The notes under the pieces: model-generated
Seen by the model: only the letters and a program-made list of their open reading frames with translations
Database searches by the model: none
What the model was told of the DNA's origin: nothing
Part shown: piece by piece, positions 59,142 to 64,000 of the stretch
How the letters are laid out: the number at the start of each line of letters is the position of its first letter
Numbering within the stretch: the stretch's first letter is position 1
Assembly: GCA_016187385.1 (NCBI GenBank)
Contig: JACPJU010000001.1
Coordinates: 268,010-332,009 of the forward strand
Source: Candidatus Aenigmatarchaeota archaeon
GTDB taxonomy: Archaea > Aenigmatarchaeota > Aenigmatarchaeia > CG10238-14 > SCSR01
Direction: 5' to 3'
Length of the DNA stretch: 64,000 nucleotides
Program-made: the position numbers and the translations under genes

Positions 59142-59204
59142 TGCAACGGGATTCAATACTTTATAAGAATTAAATTTAAATAGATTTAACGCTGAGTGAT
59201 GGTA

Positions 59205-59804
59205 ATGGGATCGCGGAAACCTAAAGCAAAAGAAGGAAAGGACCAGAAGGAAGAGAAGCCTAAAAAGGAAGAAAAGAAAAAGCCTGATGTAAGGCACAAT
59301 ATACCGCTTCAAATCATTCGAGTCGTTGGCACGGATTTAGACGGCGGCAAGCCTGTCTACAGGGCGCTGATGAAAATAAAGGGCATAAGCTTCCATATGA
59401 GCAATGCCATTTGCCTGGTTTCGAAGATTGACCCGCGTGCGAAACTGGGAGCTTTAAGCGAGTCTGACATAAAAGTTTTGGAGGATGTAATCAGGTCTCC
59501 GATAAAGTTCGGCATTCCTTCTTTTATGGTCAACAGGCAAAGAGATCCGGCGACAGGAGACAATGTCCATTTGACAAGCTCCGACTTGGATATTTCTAAA
59601 AGATTCGACGTGCAAAAGTACATAGACCTGAGAACTTACAGGGGATGGAGGCATATGTTCGGTCAGCCTGTCCGAGGACAGAGGACAAGAAGCACTTTCC
59701 GTACAGGCACGTCTGTTGGAGTTGTCAAGAAATCTGTAAAGCCACAAGCGGCAGGAGCAGTCGCTGCTCCAGCACCAGCGGCTAAAGCGCCTGAAAAAAA
59801 GTGA
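59205..59804 (+). CDS. rps13: Ribosomal protein S13 with Lys/Glu-rich and Ala-rich tails
   Basis: This 199-aa protein has an N-terminal charged tail (residues 1-28, Lys/Glu-rich) before the S13 core: RVVGTDLDGGKPVYRALMKI, KFGIPSFMVNRQRDP and RTYRGWRHMFGQPVRGQRTR. The end is alanine/proline-rich. The core binds the 30S head. The ATG at 59,205 follows an AGTGAT core; earlier in-frame GTG and ATG codons lie within it. Confidence 0.95.
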   Translation: MGSRKPKAKEGKDQKEEKPKKEEKKKPDVRHNIPLQIIRVVGTDLDGGKPVYRALMKIKGISFHMSNAICLVSKIDPRAKLGALSESDIKVLEDVIRSPIKFGIPSFMVNRQRDPATGDNVHLTSSDLDISKRFDVQKYIDLRTYRGWRHMFGQPVRGQRTRSTFRTGTSVGVVKKSVKPQAAGAVAAPAPAAKAPEKK

Positions 59805-59808
59805 TCAG

Positions 59809-60309
59809 ATGAAAAGACAAAGAAAAAAATACCAGACACCAAGCCGACCATGGGACAAGGAAAGGATCGAATACGAAAAGCAGCTTGTAAAGAATTTCGG
59901 CCTGAAGAACAAGCGGGAAATCTGGAAAGCATCTTCCTTATTGAGAAAATACAGAAGCCTGGCAAGAGGGCTGATAGCCAAGCAGGACAAGAACAAGGAA
60001 AAGATCCTGATAGAAAAGCTATCATCTCTTGGAATACTCGGAAAGGATGCGAATCTCGATAATATTTTGACGTTAACAGTTGAAGATTTTCTAAACAGGA
60101 GACTGCAGACTGTAGTCCACAAAAAGAATCTTGTCAATACGGTCAAGCAGGGCAGGCAGTTCATCGTCCACGGTCATGTGCTGATCGACAACAGGAAAGT
60201 GACTTATCCGAGTTATCTGGTTCCTGCCGAAAGGGAAGACAAGATAATTTTGAAGGTAAACCCTGTAAAGAAAATAATGGCGAGTGAAGAGAATGGAGAA
60301 GCAAGCTAA
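59809..60309 (+). CDS. rps4: Ribosomal protein S4
   Basis: This 166-aa protein has the S4 basic N-terminus ([20 protein letters not shown]), [20 protein letters not shown] and an S4 RNA-binding domain ([33 protein letters not shown]). It lies four bases after rps13 with GTGAT before its ATG. It overlaps rps11 by 17 bases. Confidence 0.96.
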   Translation: MKRQRKKYQTPSRPWDKERIEYEKQLVKNFGLKNKREIWKASSLLRKYRSLARGLIAKQDKNKEKILIEKLSSLGILGKDANLDNILTLTVEDFLNRRLQTVVHKKNLVNTVKQGRQFIVHGHVLIDNRKVTYPSYLVPAEREDKIILKVNPVKKIMASEENGEAS

Positions 60310-60694
60310 AGAAGAAAAGTGGGGTGTAGCGCATGTCTATGCTAGTGCCAACAACACGATAATCCATATAACTGACATGACCGGCAGCGAGACCATAGCC
60401 CGGTATTCTGGAGGAATGATGACCGACAGGGACAGGGATAAAGGGATGCCATTTCCAAGTATGTTAGCTTCGCGAAAATGCGCTGAAGAAGCTAAAGAAA
60501 AAGGACTTACAGGTATTCATATAAGAATAAGGGCGAGAGGATCTCAGTACAGCAAAAATCCTGGAATGGGTGCGCAGCCTGCAATAAGAGCATTGACGAG
60601 AGCTGGTCTGAGGATAGGTGCTATAGAAGACGTGACGCCTGTAACTCATGGCACCTTAAGAAAAAAAGGTGGCAGGCTAGGGCGTCGTGTGTGA
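60293..60694 (+). CDS. rps11: Ribosomal protein S11
   Basis: This 133-aa protein has [60 protein letters not shown] and the C-terminal [16 protein letters not shown]. The ATG at 60,293 has GTGA six bases upstream. In most archaea rpoD follows directly, but here a minus-strand gene is inserted, and it overlaps the S11 end by 18 bases. Confidence 0.96.
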   Translation: MEKQAKEEKWGVAHVYASANNTIIHITDMTGSETIARYSGGMMTDRDRDKGMPFPSMLASRKCAEEAKEKGLTGIHIRIRARGSQYSKNPGMGAQPAIRALTRAGLRIGAIEDVTPVTHGTLRKKGGRLGRRV

Positions 60695-61873
60695 CATCTT
60701 TTGTATAGAATCTGGAAGTTTTATTACTTCATCGCAAATTAAAAGCAGATCAGTATCTATTAATTCCATTTCAATTGACTTGCGCGCCAAATCTAAAATT
60801 ATCGGTCTCTTGAAATCTATGCACATGACAGTTTTCACATCAGGCATGGCTAATTTAATCATTCTAAATCTATGATCTATTTCTCTTATCTTTAGCAGCG
60901 AAGAGCCTACCGACTTGGTTTTTCCAGATGAAAAAACTTCAATTACGAATTTCGGAGCCGAAGGTTCGGGTAAAGCAAAATCAACGCTTAATATTTTTCT
61001 TTTACAATCAACCTCAGCGTGTACATCGAAATCTATTGACGCTTCTAAAAGAATTTTACTAATTCTCCTTTCAAATTCGGTTAAAGGTTGTTTTCTAGCA
61101 AGTCGTAGTCCTTGAACTACTCCAGAGGCTGTATCAAGATGCAAAAATCTACTAAAAGCAGAGAATGATCTGAGGATTTTATCGAATGTTATATCTTTTT
61201 TACTTTCAAATATATCCTCTAGTTTTCTTGCAAGCCTACAGGCACGTCTGAAGCCGATAGGAGTTCTACCACTACTTATTCCTCTTTGTGTCCATTGGTC
61301 TATTTCTAAGATTTGTGAGAACCTATCATGCGAAAGTTCTAACGCTAGTCTGAAAATAGTGAAAGCTTGAGGTAAACCCATTAGGAAATGCGGCTTGAAC
61401 GCAGTAAATCCCTCAGTTTCGCGCATTGTGATATCAAATAGTTGCTTTAATTCGTCTTGTGACATTTTGCTAATAGGTTTATGGAAAAATACAAGTTTTT
61501 GATCATGTCTTACTCTTTTGAATTGTGTAAGCCTTGCCAAACCTATATCCAATGACGGCTTTTGTGACATTAGCAAATCTTCTAACTTGGTTGTCCATCT
61601 TCTAGCTGGCCCTTTGTGAATTATTACTCTTCTACCAGCTTCCAAACTTCTGATAGAATCTCTATCTACTTCCAATATTCTTGAGAATTCTCTCTGAGTT
61701 ATACCTAGACCACATCTTACGACAAAGATAAGTCTGCTATCTTCAATCAAAAGTTCAGGAGTAAACTCAGTCCAATCTTTAGTTCTACCTCTAAGCATCT
61801 CAAAAGCTTCTACAAACTGTCCCTCGGACATTTCCCTGATGTCTTCAAGTTTTGGTAGTCCATCTAACCTCAC
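60677..61873 (-). CDS. Tandem-HTH protein with Vsr/DUF559-like nuclease domain
   Basis: This 398-aa protein has two similar repeats. Residues 14-82 hold [14 protein letters not shown] and [19 protein letters not shown], with an XRE-like HTH ([20 protein letters not shown]). Residues 136-202 hold [14 protein letters not shown] and [20 protein letters not shown], with [14 protein letters not shown]. Residues about 265-370 resemble PD-(D/E)xK nucleases of the DUF559/Vsr type: Glu267 region, VDFALP (Asp298) and VIEVFSSGK (Glu312, with Phe where Lys or Asp is common). It is inserted between rps11 and rpoD on the opposite strand. The combination suggests a self-recognising nuclease or regulator; function is unknown. 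Confidence 0.72.
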   Translation of the reverse strand: MRLDGLPKLEDIREMSEGQFVEAFEMLRGRTKDWTEFTPELLIEDSRLIFVVRCGLGITQREFSRILEVDRDSIRSLEAGRRVIIHKGPARRWTTKLEDLLMSQKPSLDIGLARLTQFKRVRHDQKLVFFHKPISKMSQDELKQLFDITMRETEGFTAFKPHFLMGLPQAFTIFRLALELSHDRFSQILEIDQWTQRGISSGRTPIGFRRACRLARKLEDIFESKKDITFDKILRSFSAFSRFLHLDTASGVVQGLRLARKQPLTEFERRISKILLEASIDFDVHAEVDCKRKILSVDFALPEPSAPKFVIEVFSSGKTKSVGSSLLKIREIDHRFRMIKLAMPDVKTVMCIDFKRPIILDLARKSIEMELIDTDLLLICDEVIKLPDSIQKMSHTTP

Positions 61874-61911
61874 CTTTTGTTTTTATAAATTTAGAACAGA
61901 TACATATCCGA

Positions 61912-61946
61912 CTTTCGTAGGGGTTCATTTCCCACATCTTTTCCAA
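61912..61946 (-). repeat. 35-bp repeat, copy 2
   Basis: Nearly identical to 55,485-55,519 (about two differences). It lies about 40 bases upstream of the tandem-HTH gene on its strand. In the frame of copy 1 it reads VGNEPLRKSDMYLF and then stops, so only the first codons are preserved. The TGGGAAATGAACCCC core on the minus strand is fully kept. Confidence 0.8.
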
Positions 61947-61977
61947 AGAAGACAATCTAGAACCGATTTTAATTAAT

Positions 61978-62349
61978 ATGACTAATCTGAGACTTGTTTC
62001 TAATGGAAATTCTTTATTTTGTCGTTTTATATCGTGGACACGTGTTTACGATATGAGACATATGTCTCAAATTCGAAGAAATGTTGTTGCCATCAAAATT
62101 TCACTCAACGAAACTAATTTAAACCCCCAATTCATTACTCATTTAATGGAAACCTTCAGAAATCTGAGCACAATCGGTCTGTTTGTTAGTTCGGCAACCG
62201 ATTCTCTGTATTATATAACAGGGGTTAATGCGCTAAAATTCTTTTCTTTACTCACAAGAAACCTTTCCGTAGCAGTCCTTTCATCTCACATGGCAAAAGT
62301 CAAGCATATAAATCCAGAAAAGATTCTGCACATAAGGCTTCTGAAGTAA
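61978..62349 (+). CDS. Possible small protein, unknown
   Basis: This 123-aa frame lies between the tandem-HTH gene and rpoD. It has a globular-looking end (FITHLMETFRNLSTIGLFVS, LKFFSLLTRNLSVAVLSSHM) but no recognisable family or clear ribosome-binding site. It may be a real gene specific to this insertion. The evidence is the composition only. Confidence 0.45.
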   Translation: MTNLRLVSNGNSLFCRFISWTRVYDMRHMSQIRRNVVAIKISLNETNLNPQFITHLMETFRNLSTIGLFVSSATDSLYYITGVNALKFFSLLTRNLSVAVLSSHMAKVKHINPEKILHIRLLK

Positions 62350-62398
62350 ACCTTAAATTGTTTCAAAAACAAAAATTTCATCTGTCAATTGTGGTATA

Positions 62399-63154
62399 AT
62401 GAAGATTCATATAGCGGCCAAAGAGAATTCTGAGATTAGGTTCATTGTCGAAGGCATAGAGCCTTCCTTTGCAAATGAATTCAGAAGGATAATGACGAGC
62501 GAGATTCCGACCATGGCTGTTGAATTTGTCGATTTTGTAAAGAACGATTCCGCATTGAATGACGAGATTGTCGCGAACAGACTGGGTCAAGTCCCGCTGA
62601 CATTCGACAAATCTTACAATCTTCCGAAGGAATGCAAGTGCGACGGCAAGGGATGCAGCCTGTGCCAGGTAAGGATGACTCTGAAGAAGAAGGGTCCTGC
62701 TGTTGTTTATTCAGGCGATTTAAAGTCTAGTGCAAAGGACGTCACTCCTGTATTCGACCGTTCACCCATTACAGAACTTTTCGAGAACCAGGAGATTGAA
62801 TTCGAGGCTATTGCAAGCCTGGGACTGGGAAAGGATCACACGAAATGGCAGGGAGCTATTGTTGGATACAGTAATTTGTTTGATGCCAAGTCGAAAGCAT
62901 CAGAGATGAAATTGTGCGATAACCACATGTTTCATGTTAAGGGTGTCAAAGGAACTAGAGTGGATCCTGTTGATTGCTCATTGTGCAAGTCATTGAACGA
63001 AGACGGCGACGAGTTCAAGCCTGTTGAGGACAGTTTTCTTTTTACTGTTGAAACCGCTTCCGGGTTGTCGCCAGAAGAGATTATAACAGAGTCTGTAGGA
63101 ATTCTTGAAGACAAGCTGAAGGATTTCGACAAGAGCTTGAAGAAGCTGAAGTGA
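62399..63154 (+). CDS. rpoD: DNA-directed RNA polymerase subunit D
   Basis: This 251-aa protein has the D/Rpb3 dimer region FANEFRRIMTSEIPTMAVEF, ANRLGQVPLTFD, the Cys-rich CKCDGKGCSLCQVRMTLKKK and GKDHTKWQGAIVGYSN. Further Cys (MKLCDNHMF, DCSLCKS) could hold the Fe-S-type site seen in some archaeal D subunits. It is usually directly after S11; here the insertion of about 1.7 kb intervenes. Confidence 0.95.
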   Translation: MKIHIAAKENSEIRFIVEGIEPSFANEFRRIMTSEIPTMAVEFVDFVKNDSALNDEIVANRLGQVPLTFDKSYNLPKECKCDGKGCSLCQVRMTLKKKGPAVVYSGDLKSSAKDVTPVFDRSPITELFENQEIEFEAIASLGLGKDHTKWQGAIVGYSNLFDAKSKASEMKLCDNHMFHVKGVKGTRVDPVDCSLCKSLNEDGDEFKPVEDSFLFTVETASGLSPEEIITESVGILEDKLKDFDKSLKKLK

Positions 63155-63159
63155 AATAA

Positions 63160-63381
63160 ATGCAATCATTATTAAACGAATATTCACATGAAGCCAAAAG
63201 AAATGTAGATATGGCAACAGACTTTTATGATAAAGTCTACAATGTAGATGAAGATTTTCTTGGTCCTGGATTAGGTCTTGTTACATGGTTGTCAACTTTT
63301 ATACCTGTTACCACCTTTTGTTACTTGGAACCAATCCCAGAAACATTAGCCAGATCAGCCTACAAGTTGGTAAAGCGATAA
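63160..63381 (+). CDS. Small protein with one hydrophobic segment, unknown
   Basis: This 73-aa frame starts five bases after the rpoD stop. It has an acidic N-terminus, a hydrophobic stretch (GPGLGLVTWLSTFIPVTTFC) and a basic C-terminus (LARSAYKLVKR). It could be a small membrane protein. No family is recognised. Confidence 0.5.
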   Translation: MQSLLNEYSHEAKRNVDMATDFYDKVYNVDEDFLGPGLGLVTWLSTFIPVTTFCYLEPIPETLARSAYKLVKR

Positions 63382-63428
63382 CATTATCAAATCTTATTAA
63401 AGTATTTCTATTAACATAACTTAATTAC

Positions 63429-63583
63429 GCAGGGGTCGCCTAGTCTGGTCAATGGCGCGAGAGGGGTATAAGTAACTGCTTTCCCTTTGCGACGCTTAAG
63501 CATCAGACTGTATTAAGCACTGATACAAGATGAAGAAACCTCGTCCCTTAGTGGGTTCGTGAGTTCAAATCTCACCCCCTGCA
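63429..63583 (+). tRNA. tRNA-Leu (TAA) with two introns
   Basis: Acceptor halves GCAGGGG and CCCCTGC pair fully; D stem GCC/GGC, T stem GTGAG/CTCAC around TTCAAAT, and a long variable arm CCCTTAGTGGG fit class II tRNA-Leu. Removing 63,462-63,493 (32 bases, position 30/31) and 63,501-63,537 (37 bases, position 37/38) gives a perfect anticodon stem CGAGG/CCTCG with loop CTTAAGA, anticodon TAA. The mature product is 86 bases without CCA. The first intron is at a non-canonical position. This split explains every base of the 155-base gene. Confidence 0.88.
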
Positions 63584-63617
63584 TAAGTTTACTTACACAA
63601 CTTACAATATTCAAATT

Positions 63618-64000
63618 ATGAACAAATCAATTCAAAACTTGGTAAAAGGAACTTATGAAAAGATAGCAAAAGAATATACCGAAATTGCTTACAGCAATAA
63701 ATCTTATAAAAAACATTTGGATTTTTTGGCTTCTAAATTAGGGCCTAAAGCACACATATTGGATATTGGTTGTGGACCTGCAACTGCAACAAGATATTTA
63801 GCTGAAATGGGTTTCAAGTGTACAGGTATTGACTTCTCTAAAAAACAGATTAAAATTGCAGAAAAGAATGTGCCACAGGCAAATTTTGTAGTTAAAGATT
63901 TTACCAAAGAAAAAATCGAAGGTAAGTATGACGCAGTTATATCATATTTGTCTTTAGTTTATGTACCCAAAAATCAACTATCAAAATTACTGAAAAAGTT
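63618..64000 (+). CDS. Class I SAM-dependent methyltransferase (truncated by window end)
   Basis: About 127 codons are visible from ATG at 63,618. The SAM motif is ILDIGCGPATATRYLAEMGF, with GIDFSKKQIKIAEKN and YDAVISYLSLVYVPK after it. This fits a small-molecule or general class I methyltransferase. The target is not known. It follows the tRNA-Leu by 34 bases. Confidence 0.85.
   Translation, partial: MNKSIQNLVKGTYEKIAKEYTEIAYSNKSYKKHLDFLASKLGPKAHILDIGCGPATATRYLAEMGFKCTGIDFSKKQIKIAEKNVPQANFVVKDFTKEKIEGKYDAVISYLSLVYVPKNQLSKLLKK

Noticed and set aside
58755-59183. Plus-strand frame opposite rpl1
   Set aside because: Fully antisense to L1, with no ribosome-binding site.

Overview
The window comes from an archaeal chromosome, AT-rich by eye. 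It carries a family-B DNA polymerase beside a PolD small subunit, Hjc resolvase, a Hel308-type helicase, Kae1, Nop5 with fibrillarin, archaeal ribosomal proteins (L1, L10, L12, S13, S4, S11), RNA polymerase subunit D, and two tRNA genes that each appear to hold two introns. Shine-Dalgarno cores are of the archaeal GGTGAT or GGAGG type, and several genes look leaderless behind a TATA box. Short intergenic gaps, folate-type one-carbon enzymes (GlyA, FolD) and tRNA genes with several introns would suit a DPANN-type lineage, but the sequence alone does not fix the phylum.

Bases 1-29,060 form a large, mosaic surface-polysaccharide locus. It encodes enzymes for at least four activated-sugar routes. 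The first is dTDP-rhamnose-type (RmlA, RmlB, RmlC-like cupins, RmlD-like). The second is GDP-D-glycero-D-manno-heptose: GmhA, a heptose-7-phosphate kinase, and a fused nucleotidyltransferase-phosphatase. The third is a UDP-GlcNAc3NAcA-like route (Gfo/Idh oxidoreductase, N-acetyltransferase, DegT aminotransferase). The fourth is an amino-sugar branch ending in an N-formyltransferase. Four glycosyltransferase units (three GT2 proteins, counting one at 43.3 kb, and a split Alg14/Alg13 pair), methyltransferases, a FemAB-like protein, a deacetylase-like and an SGNH-like protein complete it. A GlyA / 5-formyl-THF cyclo-ligase / FolD group lies directly beside the N-formyltransferase and could supply its 10-formyl-THF. 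No flippase, polymerase or oligosaccharyltransferase was recognised.

Bases 29,066-42,400 hold information processing: a wHTH protein, DP1 with decayed metal-binding motifs and PolB in one operon, then Hjc, CBS, Toprim, ThpR, PRC-barrel, Kae1, Hel308 and membrane proteins. Bases 42,410-48,790 hold a Tat-exported PHP protein, a GT2, tRNA-Pro, TrmI, a DUF131-HtpX fusion, NnrD, Nop5 and fibrillarin.

Bases 48,790-57,430 are the least explained part. Several very short zinc-ribbon genes surround an Lrp/AsnC regulator. Next come a DNA-binding protein with an S-layer-like C-terminus, two unrecognised proteins, two nucleoside-2-deoxyribosyltransferase-like proteins, a HisC-like/IMPase-like pair, a zinc-ribbon reading frame with an in-frame TGA, a DHH phosphoesterase, and an orphan Cas2-like gene behind a perfect 18-bp palindrome.

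Bases 57,466-63,154 carry L12-L10-L1 diverging from S13-S4-S11-(insertion)-RpoD. The insertion holds an opposite-strand protein made of two duplicated HTH repeats and a Vsr/DUF559-like nuclease domain. The window ends with tRNA-Leu and a truncated methyltransferase.
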